A DNA stretch of 64,000 nt from JAABQG01 sp963726365 (GCA_963726365.1 CAVSCI010000003.1:496001-560000), one strand, 5' to 3'; shown: positions 1 through 8,457, numbered from the stretch's first letter. Notes: generated by a model not told the origin, from the letters alone. Program-made: numbers and translations.

Positions 1-332
1 AGCACGCTGCCGATGGTGGAAGGGGCGAGCTTGACGGCGCGGTCACGAACGATCGGCACGGCCTCGTCGACGTACTTCTTCAGGTCGGCCTCAATCTCCT
101 TGCCGACCGCTTCTTGCCTGTCAGGTGCAACGCGGGCTGGCAAGGCCATTCTTGCCTGCTCCATCATGCCAATGGCGGGCTGCTCGGCCAGCTGGCGCGC
201 GTTGTTCTCGATCGCGGGCTGCTGCAGCTTGATGATTTTGGCCGTCAGTTCTTTCTTGGCCGGGGTGGATTGGGCCTGCGCGCCGAAGGCGGCGCAGAGC
301 AGGACGACGGAGATGAGGGTTTTGGTGTGCAT
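1..332 (-). CDS. Secreted DUF2059-like protein, 3' part missing
   Basis: The reading frame starts with ATG at 332 on the minus strand and runs off the left edge, so only about 110 N-terminal residues are visible. It opens with a classic signal peptide (MHTKTLISVVLL, then an Ala-rich stretch ending AQAQS). A charged helical segment follows with LQQPAIENNARQL and a KYVDEAVPIVRD motif, resembling the helical DUF2059 domain of proteobacterial periplasmic proteins. Function is unknown for the family. It shares the strand of the sulfatase cluster but is separated from it by a fossil gene fragment. The family call is from remembered sequence style, not from a search. Confidence 0.6.
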   Translation of the reverse strand, partial: MHTKTLISVVLLCAAFGAQAQSTPAKKELTAKIIKLQQPAIENNARQLAEQPAIGMMEQARMALPARVAPDRQEAVGKEIEADLKKYVDEAVPIVRDRAVKLAPSTIGSV

Positions 333-340
333 GGCGTATT

Positions 341-535
341 TTAAAGCCCCGGTGTAAAGGCCCCAGGGGGCGTCGGGCGTGACGGTGATTGGGCTGCTGA
401 TGCCGCGGGGGCCGTACGTTGCAGATTCAGTGCCAGCAGCCGCTTCAGGATTTCTTCATCGGGCATGTCGGCGGTGTAGCCGCTCCAGCCGTAGGCCTGC
501 GCGACGGCCGCGGCCAGCCCGTTCAGGGCTTTTGC
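341..535 (-). pseudogene. Fossil C-terminus of a restriction-modification DNA methyltransferase
   Basis: In the minus frame ending at 341, the stretch from 535 reads AKALNGLAAAVAQAYGW, then MPDEEILKRLLALN and QRT. This resembles the extreme C-terminus of large class I SAM-dependent DNA methyltransferases of type IIG/ISP-like restriction systems, where an AYGW...LSDEEIL.RLLALN.ER tail is common. Nothing recognisable as the rest of such a protein is present: upstream in this frame the sequence is antisense or out of frame to the 523-984 gene. The segment overlaps the last codons of that gene by about 13 bases. I interpret it as a leftover of a deleted R-M gene. It has no start codon or ribosome site of its own. 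Confidence 0.5.
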
Positions 536-984
536 ACCACATAGACCAGGTTGTTCCCCTGGAACGATGCCCGGTAATAGTTGCCGCCACAGAGGTAATA
601 CTCGACGCCGCTCACGGGGGCTGACACACATCCCGGTGGCAATTGGGTCACCACCATGCCGACGGGCAGCGGCCCGGTGGCGGGAGCCGGCGCCGCGGCC
701 TGCACGACAACGACCTGATTTGGTGCCGCAGCGGCCGCCTGTTCGACGGCGACCGTGGTGGCAACCGCCGCAGTGGTGGCCACGGCGGCCGTCGCGACCA
801 CCGCAGTTTCCCGGTACGCCGTGCGCCGGGCCACGCCGGCGTAGCTGACCGGCGTCATGGGCCGGCCGACGATGGCCTGGGCGTCGCCCACCAGGCCGAT
901 GCGAACCGGCGATGACGGCAGCATCTCGACGATGGCCAGCAGCAAGGCGGAGGCAAGAACGAATTTCGAGGCAGATAGCTTCAT
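523..984 (-). CDS. Small secreted Ala/Val-rich protein with C-terminal YYLCGG motif
   Basis: The 153-residue product starts at ATG 984; an upstream in-frame extension to 1083 overlaps the preceding gene and lacks a ribosome site. Residues 1-30 form a signal peptide (MKLSASKFVLASALLLAIVE). The middle is low-complexity (VATAAVATTAAVATTVAV, then Ala/Pro-rich). The C-terminus is folded-looking: PPGCVSAPVSGVEYYLCGG, NYYRASFQGN and VYVVQKP, with two cysteines that could pair. Similar tails occur in uncharacterised proteobacterial periplasmic proteins. It lies 19 bp after the DUF2092 gene and is probably co-transcribed with it and the sulfatase. Function unknown. Confidence 0.65.
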   Translation of the reverse strand: MKLSASKFVLASALLLAIVEMLPSSPVRIGLVGDAQAIVGRPMTPVSYAGVARRTAYRETAVVATAAVATTAAVATTVAVEQAAAAAPNQVVVVQAAAPAPATGPLPVGMVVTQLPPGCVSAPVSGVEYYLCGGNYYRASFQGNNLVYVVQKP

Positions 985-1003
985 GAGGGTCTCCTTCGGG
1001 GGC

Positions 1004-1762
1004 TCAGCGCGCTGGATTGGGGGGCAGGAACTCAACCGCCTTGGCGCCCGCCGGCGGGACGAAACGGAACATGCCGGCCTCAATGGCGGGTTGGGTGTTC
1101 ACATCCAACACCTGCAGGGTGAACTGCGGCGCACCCACGACGCCTTTCGAGGTGATCACGTAGCGGCAGGGCAGCGGTTGGGCCCCGTCGCGCACCCAAA
1201 GCTGCCAGTCGACCTCGGCGCCCCGGTACGCCAGGTGATGGCAGCGCTGGCCGCCTACAGCCTCCACCCCGACATAGATCCCGGACTTCACGTCCTGCAT
1301 CAGCTTGCCGTAGGCGCGGGTGTCGATCAGGTCAGCGCCGGGCGCGATCACGTCCAGTTTCATCCGGGCGAAATCCAGCGTCGCGTCGATGGTGGCGGGC
1401 GCAGGAACCGTCGCGTAATGCCTGGTGCCCGGGTTGAAAAGCGTCAGCGTCTTGCCGTCGTAGTAGAACGACTGGTCAACGATGTCGCCCCGGCGCTCGG
1501 CCTTGAGTTTGTCGGGGCGCGAAGCGGTGAGGGCGGCCGGGGCCACGAACTGGATCTTCTGTCCCTCGCTGGTGACCACTTCAAGGCTGTTCTCGGTGCG
1601 CAGGCTGAACTGCTTGAGCCCGGCCATGTACGTGGTCATGGCGCGCAGCACGGCGTCGGCTTTCGCATCGACGCCGGCGGGCTGGGCCGAGGCGCTCTGG
1701 GCCAAGCAGGCGCCGGCCAGTGCGGCACCGGCCAGGAGGGATCGGGAAGGAAAGCGTTTCAT
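1004..1762 (-). CDS. DUF2092-family periplasmic protein
   Basis: About 252 residues with a signal peptide (MKRFPSRSLLAGAALAGACL...AQSASAQ). Two adjacent ATG codons exist at 1765 and 1762. The AGGA ribosome site lies too close to the first, so 1762 is preferred. The mature part has the DUF2092 pattern: an N-terminal helix DAVLRAMTTYMAGLKQFS, a beta sandwich with SRPDKLKAERRGD and YYDGKTLTLFNPGTRHYAT, and late strands QPLPCRYVITSKG. The fold resembles the LolA/LppX lipoprotein-carrier type, but no substrate is established. It sits third in a same-strand run sulfatase, repeat protein, DUF2092, YYLCGG protein with gaps of 74, 37 and 19 bp, suggesting one transcript. Confidence 0.8.
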   Translation of the reverse strand: MKRFPSRSLLAGAALAGACLAQSASAQPAGVDAKADAVLRAMTTYMAGLKQFSLRTENSLEVVTSEGQKIQFVAPAALTASRPDKLKAERRGDIVDQSFYYDGKTLTLFNPGTRHYATVPAPATIDATLDFARMKLDVIAPGADLIDTRAYGKLMQDVKSGIYVGVEAVGGQRCHHLAYRGAEVDWQLWVRDGAQPLPCRYVITSKGVVGAPQFTLQVLDVNTQPAIEAGMFRFVPPAGAKAVEFLPPNPAR

Positions 1763-1802
1763 CATGGTTCCTGGGTGAGTCGTGCGCGCGGCACAGGTTG
1801 TT

Positions 1803-2108
1803 TCAGCGACGAACGCCCACGCGGTTGGCGCCCCCGTTTTGGTTGGTTGCGCTCACCCCCGCCGCACCCACATTTCCAGCAGCGCCAGGCTGGTTGATGC
1901 CGGGGTCACGTACCCCGACCCCTGGCGCTCCAACGCCAACACCGGGCGCAACGCCAACGCCTGGAGCGCCGACACCGGGGGTGACCGCGGCTGCCGGGCG
2001 CGCCACACAACCCTTGGGCACGCCCACGGTCTTGCAGTACACAACGGCGCTGGCCGGGGTTGCGAGAAAGGTGGCGCTGAGCGCCATCAGGGACATCAAA
2101 CGGATCAT
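1803..2108 (-). CDS. Small secreted protein with elastin-like PGVG repeats
   Basis: A 101-residue reading frame starts at ATG 2108 with a signal peptide (MIRLMSLMALSATFLATPASA). Mature residues begin VVYCKTVGVPKGCVARP, giving two cysteines ten residues apart that may form a disulfide loop. This is followed by PGVGAPGVGVAPGVGVGAPGVGV, an elastin-like Gly-Val-Pro repeat, and then a Gly/Ala/Asn-rich tail ending RVGVRR. I do not recognise a named family. It is 74 bp downstream of the sulfatase and 37 bp upstream of DUF2092, same strand. A disordered, surface or matrix role is inference from composition only. Confidence 0.6.
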   Translation of the reverse strand: MIRLMSLMALSATFLATPASAVVYCKTVGVPKGCVARPAAAVTPGVGAPGVGVAPGVGVGAPGVGVRDPGINQPGAAGNVGAAGVSATNQNGGANRVGVRR

Positions 2109-2182
2109 TGCGGGCTCCTTTATGCGGGAAATTTAGCAGTACTCTGTACAACGGGTTGCGGGTTCTAGCGCTGATGGCTGGG

Positions 2183-4693
2183 TCAGTCCTTGGCCTTCAT
2201 CGCTGCCTGCAGCCTGGCGATATCGGCTGGCGACAGCTGCGGCCGGTCGATATTGATCGTCAGCTTGTTGAGCTTGGCGGTCAGCGTGAAGGGCGGTTTG
2301 TAGTCGGCGTCGTTCACGCCGGTCAGCGTGTCCGAGCCGATGTCGAAGTACTCGTCCCATTGCAGGATCATCGGCAGGGTCTTGGGCATGGGCTTGGTAT
2401 CGACCACCTTGCCGTCGACCTTCAGCGTGCCGGTGCCGGGGCGGCCCACGCCGCTGAAATCGTTGAACACCAGCGTGCCGGCGCCCAGGCCGTCGTACTT
2501 GAAGTCGAACACCAGCGTGTGGCGGCCGGGGGCCAGCGCCTCGGTGCCTTGCCACTTCAGGCGCTCCAGGTTGACCATGTTCCACAGGAAGGTCGGCTTG
2601 CCATTGAGCAGGTAGAAGCCGTAGCCGCCGAAACGTCCGCCGGAGGTGACGATCATGCCTTCGCCGCCGCCTTGTGGAACCTCGATGTCCGCAGTAAAGG
2701 TGTAGGACGAATTCAGGATGAAGGGCGAGTCGCCCTGCGGCAGGCCGATCATGGGCCGGGTGTAGACGAACTCGCTGCGCCCGGCCGTGATGTTCGGCCG
2801 TGGCGCCACGATGCGCGCCGCCACCGACGCGTCCATCGGGAACACCTGGTGCTTCTTCGCCTCGGCGACGAACTTGGCCTTGATCTCCTTGACCTTCTGC
2901 GGGTTCTTCGCGGCCAGGTCGGTGGTCTGGCTGAAGTCGGTGTTGAGGTTGAACAGCTCCAGCACCTGGTTGTCCAGCGGGTTCGGGTTGGCCGGGCCAA
3001 ACGCCTCCCAGGGTGCGCGATTGACCTTGGTGCTGAGGAACCAGCCGTCGTCATACAGCGCCCACTGGCCCATCATTTCGAAGTACTGGGTCTTGTGGCG
3101 TTGCGGCGCCTTGGCGTTTTTCGCGTCGAAGGTGTAGGCGAAGCTGGTGCCGTCGATCGGCGCCTGCTTGATGCCGTCCACCATCAGCGGCGCCTTGATG
3201 CCCGCGGCCTCCAGGATGGTCGGCACCACGTCGATCACGTGCACGAACTGCTCGCGCAGGGCGCCCTTGTCCTTGATGCGCGCCGGCCACGACACCACCA
3301 TGTTCTGGTTCACGCCGCCGAGCTGCGAGGCGTTCTGCTTGAACCACGAGAACGGCGTGTCGAAGGCCCACGACCAGCCGGCCGACATGTGGTTGTAGGT
3401 CTGATCGGTGCCCCAGACGTCGTACCACTTCATCTGCACCTCGGCGGGCAGCTGATTGACACCGTTGAAGAAAGCCACTTCGTTGGGCGTGCCGTTCGGA
3501 CCGCCCTCGGCGCTGGTGCCGTTGTCGCCGTTGATGTAGATGATCAGCGTGTTGTCGAGCTTGCCCAGGTCCTGGAAGTGCTGGATCACGCGGCCGATCT
3601 CGTTATCGCTGTAGGCGGCATAGGCGGCGAACACCTCGACTTGCTTGATGAACAGCTTTTTCTCGACGGCGGTGAGCTGGTCCCAGGGCTTGAGCGTCTG
3701 GCTGGGCCACGGACCGAGCTTGGTATCTTTCGGGATCACGCCGAGCTTTTTCTGGTTCTCGAAAATCTGTTCGCGCAGCTTTTCGTAGCCGCCGTCGAAC
3801 AGGTTCATCGCGCTGATCTTGTCCACCCACTCCTTGGTGGGATGGTGCGGTGCGTGGGTGGCGCCGGGCGCGTACTTGATGAAGACCGGCTTGTCGGGCT
3901 GGATCTGGTGCATGCGGGTCATGTAGTCGATCGCGTCGTCAGCCATCGCGGTGACCAGGTTCCAGCTGCCCTCGGGTTTGCCCTGGAACGGGAAGATCGG
4001 CGTGGTGTTGCGGAACAGGTTGGGCTGCCACTGGTTGGCGTCGCCGCCGATGAAGCCATAGAAATACTCGAAGCCCATGCCGCCCGGCCATTGGTCGAAG
4101 GGCCCGGCCTGGCTGGCCGCGAAGGCCGGCACGTTGTGGTTCTTGCCGAACCACGAGGTGGCGTAGCCGTTGTCCACCAGCATGCGGCCGATCGTCGCCT
4201 TGTCCTTGCCGATGATGCTGTTGTAGCCCGGGAATCCGGTGGACTGCTCGGAGATCACACCGAAGCCGGCCGAGTGGTGGTTGCGTCCCGTGATCAGCGC
4301 GGCGCGCGTGGGCGAGCACAGGGCGGTGGAGAACATGCGGTTGTAGCGCAGGCCTTCATTGGCGATGCGGTCCATGGCGGGTGTCGGGATCACGCCGCCG
4401 AAGGTGCTGGGCACGCCGAAGCCGGCGTCGTCGGTGATGATCAGCAGCACATTGGGCGCGCCCTTCGGCGGCACGACCCGCGGCGCCCACCAGGGCTTGG
4501 ACTGCAGCGCACCGTTCTTGATGACGCCGCCAAACTTCGGGTCGGGTGCGGGCAGCTGCTTGTTGCTGACGGTCGTGGTCGCGCTGGGCGAGCCCAGCGT
4601 GCCGTTGACCTGCTGCGCCGTTGCCGGGCTCGTCGCCGACAGGGCACCGAAAATGACAAGAACTACGCTGGCCAAGCTCTGCATCTTGATCAT
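2183..4693 (-). CDS. Periplasmic arylsulfatase (formylglycine-dependent)
   Basis: An 836-residue secreted sulfatase, which hydrolyses sulfate (or phosphate) esters in the periplasm. A signal peptide covers residues 1-27. The alkaline-phosphatase-like core starts at PNVLLIITDDAGFG, with the metal-binding Asp pair at D88-D89. The sulfatase signature CSPTRAALITG places the formylglycine cysteine at C126, so a maturation enzyme or anaerobic SME would be needed. Later motifs include FGKNHN and a GDNGTSAEGG metal-site loop. The C-terminal third (from about residue 600) is a beta-rich module with PQGGGEGMIVTSGG, as in large Pseudomonas-type arylsulfatases. The gene is intact. It heads a presumed operon with three small secreted proteins and is divergent from an AraC-family regulator, which may sense its substrate. 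Confidence 0.92.
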   Translation of the reverse strand: MIKMQSLASVVLVIFGALSATSPATAQQVNGTLGSPSATTTVSNKQLPAPDPKFGGVIKNGALQSKPWWAPRVVPPKGAPNVLLIITDDAGFGVPSTFGGVIPTPAMDRIANEGLRYNRMFSTALCSPTRAALITGRNHHSAGFGVISEQSTGFPGYNSIIGKDKATIGRMLVDNGYATSWFGKNHNVPAFAASQAGPFDQWPGGMGFEYFYGFIGGDANQWQPNLFRNTTPIFPFQGKPEGSWNLVTAMADDAIDYMTRMHQIQPDKPVFIKYAPGATHAPHHPTKEWVDKISAMNLFDGGYEKLREQIFENQKKLGVIPKDTKLGPWPSQTLKPWDQLTAVEKKLFIKQVEVFAAYAAYSDNEIGRVIQHFQDLGKLDNTLIIYINGDNGTSAEGGPNGTPNEVAFFNGVNQLPAEVQMKWYDVWGTDQTYNHMSAGWSWAFDTPFSWFKQNASQLGGVNQNMVVSWPARIKDKGALREQFVHVIDVVPTILEAAGIKAPLMVDGIKQAPIDGTSFAYTFDAKNAKAPQRHKTQYFEMMGQWALYDDGWFLSTKVNRAPWEAFGPANPNPLDNQVLELFNLNTDFSQTTDLAAKNPQKVKEIKAKFVAEAKKHQVFPMDASVAARIVAPRPNITAGRSEFVYTRPMIGLPQGDSPFILNSSYTFTADIEVPQGGGEGMIVTSGGRFGGYGFYLLNGKPTFLWNMVNLERLKWQGTEALAPGRHTLVFDFKYDGLGAGTLVFNDFSGVGRPGTGTLKVDGKVVDTKPMPKTLPMILQWDEYFDIGSDTLTGVNDADYKPPFTLTAKLNKLTINIDRPQLSPADIARLQAAMKAKD

Positions 4694-4908
4694 GGATTTT
4701 TCCAGTTAATGGGAGAAAACCGAACTATACCGATGGCGGTCCGATTTCATCTTGCAATTTCGGACAAAATTGCTGCCAAAATGGGCGCAGGGTGAGCGCT
4801 GGTACTCCTGTGAGTACGGTGGCGTGCCGGGTCCGGCAAACTGCGCGGCGCCGAAGAAGAAGCGGCCTTGTCCGTTGATAGGCCTGCATCACCGATGGAG
4901 ACGAAACC

Positions 4909-5961
4909 TTGAAGAAAGCTGGCGAGGCGAAACGGGCGTTACGCACTGCAATCAGCGTGAGCGCGCCCGGTGACGTGCGCATCGGGCCGGTCCTTGCAAT
5001 TCCGGACGTGCTGTCCGCCCTGGGTGTCAATCCGCAAAAGGCGTTTGCGTTGGCCGGTTTCGATCCTCAGTTGTTCGACGATGCTGACAACCGGGTGTCG
5101 CTGGATGCCTTGGGAAATCTGGTGCAGACCTGCGCCGCGCTCACGAACTGCCCCCACTTCGGGCTGCTGGTCGGCGAACGCTTTGAGCTTAAAAGCTTTG
5201 GGCCGCTGGGCTATCTGATGAAGAATTCGGCCACGGTGGGTGATGCGCTAGGCAGCATGTTGCTGCACCTTCATCTGCTTGACGCCGGAGGAGCACCCCT
5301 GCTGCTGGCGCCCGACGCCTCCTGCGTCATTCTCGGCTATACGATCTACCGCCATGCCACGCGGGGGGTGGACCTGATCCTGGACGCCGCCGTGGCGATT
5401 GCACATCGCATCCTGGCCGATCTGTGCGGCCCGGCCTGGAAGCCGCTGCGCATTCAGTTTTCACACAGCCAGCCGGATGACGTTGCAGCCTGGCGCCGGG
5501 TGTTCGGTCCGAGCGTCAGCTTCGGGGCGGAAGTCTCGGGCGTCGTCTTTGATGCATCCTGGCTGGCGCGGCCCGTCGAAGGCGCTGATGCGACGCTGCA
5601 TGCCTATCTGGCCCGCGCGATCAAGGATGTGCAGGCCCATGGCGCTTTGAGCTTTGCCGACAAGGTGGAGCGGGCGGTGCCGCAAATGCTGCTGAGCGGC
5701 ATGGCGTCCGGCCCGGCGATCGCCCGACTTTTCGGGGTTCACGAGCGCACGCTGCGCCGGCGCCTGGAGGCCGAAGGCAGGGGCCTGCAGCAACTCATGA
5801 ATGCGGCGCGGTTCGAGCTGGCCCAGCAGCTGCTGGCCAACACGGCACTTCCTGTGGCAGAGATTGCCATCGCCCTGCGCTATGAGGACCCGAACGTGTT
5901 CTCCCGGGCCTTCCGGGGCTGGGCCGGGCTCAGCCCGACGCAGTGGCGTGCCAGGCAGTAA
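4909..5961 (+). CDS. AraC-family transcriptional regulator with arabinose-binding-type N-domain
   Basis: 350 residues. The N-terminal two thirds match the AraC-type ligand domain found in OruR/ArgR-like regulators (IPDVLSALGVNPQKAFALAGFD, FGPLGYLMKNS, LGYTIYRHATRGVD). The C-terminal 85 residues form the AraC helix-turn-helix pair, with IARLFGVHERTLRRRLEAEG as first helix-turn-helix and VAEIAIALRYEDPNVFSRAF then GLSPTQWRA as the second. The start appears to be TTG at 4909, with GGAG eight bases upstream; the nearby ATG at 4895 is out of frame. It is divergent from the sulfatase across about 215 bp and is the obvious candidate to control it. The inducer is unknown. Confidence 0.88.
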   Translation: MKKAGEAKRALRTAISVSAPGDVRIGPVLAIPDVLSALGVNPQKAFALAGFDPQLFDDADNRVSLDALGNLVQTCAALTNCPHFGLLVGERFELKSFGPLGYLMKNSATVGDALGSMLLHLHLLDAGGAPLLLAPDASCVILGYTIYRHATRGVDLILDAAVAIAHRILADLCGPAWKPLRIQFSHSQPDDVAAWRRVFGPSVSFGAEVSGVVFDASWLARPVEGADATLHAYLARAIKDVQAHGALSFADKVERAVPQMLLSGMASGPAIARLFGVHERTLRRRLEAEGRGLQQLMNAARFELAQQLLANTALPVAEIAIALRYEDPNVFSRAFRGWAGLSPTQWRARQ

Positions 5962-6047
5962 ACCGGGCGTGGGTGGCAGTGTTCTGCAAAGCCGTCGACT
6001 CCAGGAAGCCGGTATAAGGCGAGAGAACTGGGTTTTTCGCCTTCTTA

Positions 6048-6087
6048 CCAGCGTCCGCTGGTCATTGATTGCTATTGAAATAGGACT
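6048..6087 (+). repeat. Interspersed 40-bp repeat, copy 1
   Basis: Begins CCAGCGTCCGCTGGTC and continues to GCTATTGAAATAG. It matches copies at 7037 and 42774 (minus), and 37409 and 44381 (plus): a conserved CCAGCGTC-N3-TGGTC head, then a GCTAT-AAA-AG tail after a variable spacer. It overlaps the stop codon of the CoA-transferase gene. Confidence 0.65.
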
Positions 6088-7024
6088 ATTTCGCCAGCGT
6101 GTGCAGCGGAATGTCTTTCTCCAGCCCCAGCCGGTTCAACTGCTCGCAGGTCTGCGTGAGCAGGAACGCGGCAATCGCCGCGTGGGTGGCGGGCGCAAAC
6201 AGGGTCATCAGGCTGGGCATGGGCACGCCTGCGGCGGCGCACAGGGCAGCGGCGAAGTGTGGTTCCAGCGCGGCCACGGCGACGCGGCCGTCCTTGCAGG
6301 GGTAGACCTTGTAGCCGGCATGCGCGCCGCCGACCGCGCCCGTGGGCAGGGTCAGGCCCCAGTGGCGCGGCAGGGCCAGCCAGGCGGCAGCCTCGGAAAG
6401 GGCGACTTCGAGATAGCGGCCGCGGGCGGTCTTGCCCAGGCGCTGCGCCAGCACGGCCTGGAGCACGGCCTCGCTGGCCATCAGCGCGCCGCCCATGTCG
6501 GCGAACAGGGTGGGGGGCAAGTCCAGGCCAGTGACCAGGCCGTTGTCGGCCAGGTAAGTCAGGTCATGGCCGGGTTCCTCAGCGCGCTCGCCGGGCGCGC
6601 CGACGATGGCCACATGGCTGAGCGCCGGGTGGCGCTTGTGCAGCGCCTTCCAGCCCAGGCCGAGCTTGTCGAGCGCCGAGGGGCGGAACGAGGTAAGCAG
6701 CACGTCGGTGGTGGCCAGCGCCTTGTGCAGCGCGGCTTGGCCCTTGTCGGTCTTGAGGTCGACGCTGATGGTCTTGATGCCCGCGTGCAGCGTGGCGTAG
6801 GCGCTTCGGTTGTACTGGCCCATGGGGTCGCCGGGGGTGCCGGCGGGCATGCCTTTTGGCGCTGGCGGCTCGGCTTTGGTGCAGGTGGCGCCCATGGCGC
6901 GCAGGCGCATCAGTGCGCCCGGGCCGGGCAGGTTGAGCGCCAGGCTGAGCACGCGCACGCCGCGCAAGGGCTTGAGGGGGGCCGCAGCAGCGGGGCTTGG
7001 GGGTACGGTCGAAGCGGTGGCCAT
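6086..7024 (-). CDS. Family III CoA-transferase, alpha-methylacyl-CoA racemase type
   Basis: 312 residues, shorter than the usual 360-400 of the CaiB/BaiF superfamily. The N-terminal Rossmann-like half has LKPLRGVRVLSLALNLPGPG and ISVDLKTDKGQAALHKAL, then DVLLTSFRPSALDKLGLGW. GHDLTYLA at residues 152-159 matches the AMACR active-site segment, where the Asp (D154 here) is catalytic. AMACR-like enzymes epimerise 2-methylacyl-CoAs; a CoA transfer role is also possible. The gene is flanked by two inverted copies of a 40-bp interspersed repeat, and its TAG stop lies inside one of them. Its neighbour pobA is about 165 bp upstream. Substrate cannot be deduced. Confidence 0.82.
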   Translation of the reverse strand: MATASTVPPSPAAAAPLKPLRGVRVLSLALNLPGPGALMRLRAMGATCTKAEPPAPKGMPAGTPGDPMGQYNRSAYATLHAGIKTISVDLKTDKGQAALHKALATTDVLLTSFRPSALDKLGLGWKALHKRHPALSHVAIVGAPGERAEEPGHDLTYLADNGLVTGLDLPPTLFADMGGALMASEAVLQAVLAQRLGKTARGRYLEVALSEAAAWLALPRHWGLTLPTGAVGGAHAGYKVYPCKDGRVAVAALEPHFAAALCAAAGVPMPSLMTLFAPATHAAIAAFLLTQTCEQLNRLGLEKDIPLHTLAK

Positions 7025-7036
7025 GAGTCTCTCGTT

Positions 7037-7077
7037 ACTATGAAATAAATAGCTGAAACAGACCAGCGGACGCTGGG
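7037..7077 (-). repeat. Interspersed 40-bp repeat, copy 2
   Basis: Read on the minus strand it starts CCAGCGTCCGCTGGTCTG and ends near GCTATTTATTTCATAG. It is inverted with respect to copy 1 and sits just upstream of the CoA-transferase start, so the two copies bracket that gene. Confidence 0.65.
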
Positions 7078-7189
7078 TACTGTTGAATTTACCTCAAAAA
7101 AGAGGCGCCAGGCCAGCGCCAGGGCGACAGCATAGCCTCAGACCAGCAGTGGCTGCACCCGCCCGCCCTCTGGCGCACCCGGGCGCAGG

Positions 7190-8362
7190 TCAGAACGGCA
7201 GGCCGACGTAGTTTTCCGCCAGCGAACCCTGGGCCTTCTCCGACGAGAACAGGTACTCCAGCTCGGTCTGCTGCAGCTTCTGGTCGTAGGCGAGGCTGTC
7301 CGGAAAGTTGTGCAGCATCGTCGTCATCCACCATGAGAAACGCTGGGCTTTCCAGACCCGGGCCAGCGCCTTGGCGGAATAGTTGTCCAGGCCGGTGTCG
7401 TCGCCGTTCTGGTAGTGCGCCAGCATCGCGTGGTAGAGGTAATAGATGTCGGAGGCGGCGCTGTTGAGCCCGCGCGCGCCGGTGGGCGGCACGATGTGCG
7501 CGGCGTCGCCGGCCAGGAACAGGTTGCCGTAGCGCATGGGCTCGGCCACGAAGGAACGCAGGGGCGCGATCGACTTTTCGATCGAGGGGCCGGTGATCAG
7601 GCGCGCGGCCACGTCCGCGGGCAGGCGGCGTTTCAGCTCGTCCCAGAAGGCGTCGTCGGACCAGTCTTCGACGGTGTCGGTCAGCGGCACCTGGATGTAA
7701 TAGCGGCTCAGCACCTGCGAGCGCAGCGAGCACAGCGCAAAGCCGCGCTCGTGCTTGGCGTAGATCAGCTCGGGCGACACCGGCTTGGTGCGCGAGAGCA
7801 CGCCCAGCCAGCCGAACGGGTAGACCTTCTCGTATTCCTTGAGCACGTCGCGCGGAATGGACTTGCGGCTCACGCCGTGGAAGCCGTCGGCGCCGATGAC
7901 GTAGTCGCAGTCGATGCGCACGATCTCGTCGCCGTTGCGGTAGGTGACATAGGGGTTGGCCGACTTCAGGTCGTGCGGCTGCACGTCCTCGGCGTTATGG
8001 ATGACCACGCCGTTCATCTTGTCGCGCGCTTCGTACAGGTCGCGGGTCAGTTCGGTCTGGCCGTACACCACCACGGAACTGCCGCCGCTGTACTTGTGCA
8101 GATCCACGCGGCTCTGCTTGCCGTCGTGGGCGATGATGAAGCCGTCGTGGATTTCGCCTTCGCGGTCCATGCGCTCGCCGCACTGCGCTTCGCGCATCAG
8201 CTTGGCAAAGCCATGCTCGAGCACGCCGGCACGGATGCGGCTCAGCACGTACTCGCGGCTCTGGCGTTCCAGAACGATGGTGTCGATGCCCTTGAGGTGC
8301 AAGAGCTGGGAAAGCATGAGGCCGGACGGGCCGCCGCCGATGATGGCTACCTGGGTGCGCAT
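7190..8362 (-). CDS. pobA: 4-hydroxybenzoate 3-monooxygenase
   Basis: 390 residues, the usual length of PobA, a cytosolic FAD enzyme that hydroxylates 4-hydroxybenzoate to protocatechuate using NADPH and O2. The FAD dinucleotide-binding motif VAIIGGGPSGL lies at residues 5-15. The DG motif is VIGADGFHGVSR near 155-165, and the second FAD motif GDAAHIVPPTGARGLN is near 286-301. RAGVLEHG and YGQTELTRDL are PobA hallmarks. It is divergent from an IclR-type regulator across 129 bp containing a strong palindrome, the typical pobA-pobR arrangement. Downstream is a CoA-transferase on the same strand. Its product would feed the protocatechuate pathway, whose genes are not in the window. Confidence 0.96.
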   Translation of the reverse strand: MRTQVAIIGGGPSGLMLSQLLHLKGIDTIVLERQSREYVLSRIRAGVLEHGFAKLMREAQCGERMDREGEIHDGFIIAHDGKQSRVDLHKYSGGSSVVVYGQTELTRDLYEARDKMNGVVIHNAEDVQPHDLKSANPYVTYRNGDEIVRIDCDYVIGADGFHGVSRKSIPRDVLKEYEKVYPFGWLGVLSRTKPVSPELIYAKHERGFALCSLRSQVLSRYYIQVPLTDTVEDWSDDAFWDELKRRLPADVAARLITGPSIEKSIAPLRSFVAEPMRYGNLFLAGDAAHIVPPTGARGLNSAASDIYYLYHAMLAHYQNGDDTGLDNYSAKALARVWKAQRFSWWMTTMLHNFPDSLAYDQKLQQTELEYLFSSEKAQGSLAENYVGLPF

Positions 8363-8457
8363 GGGAGGTCTCCTGTGGAATGGTGGGCGAACTGTAGGCC
8401 GGCGTTCCTGCCAACGCCAGAGGGTCCGCGCGGCGGTTGCGCGGTGATTGCGCCGTT

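Noticed and set aside
2108..4795. 895-codon open frame on the plus strand
   Set aside because: It is antisense to the arylsulfatase; the product is His/Val/Arg-rich with no family motif, an artefact of high-GC codon bias.
5801..7048. 415-codon plus-strand frame
   Set aside because: Overlaps the end of the AraC gene and is antisense to the CoA-transferase; no motifs.
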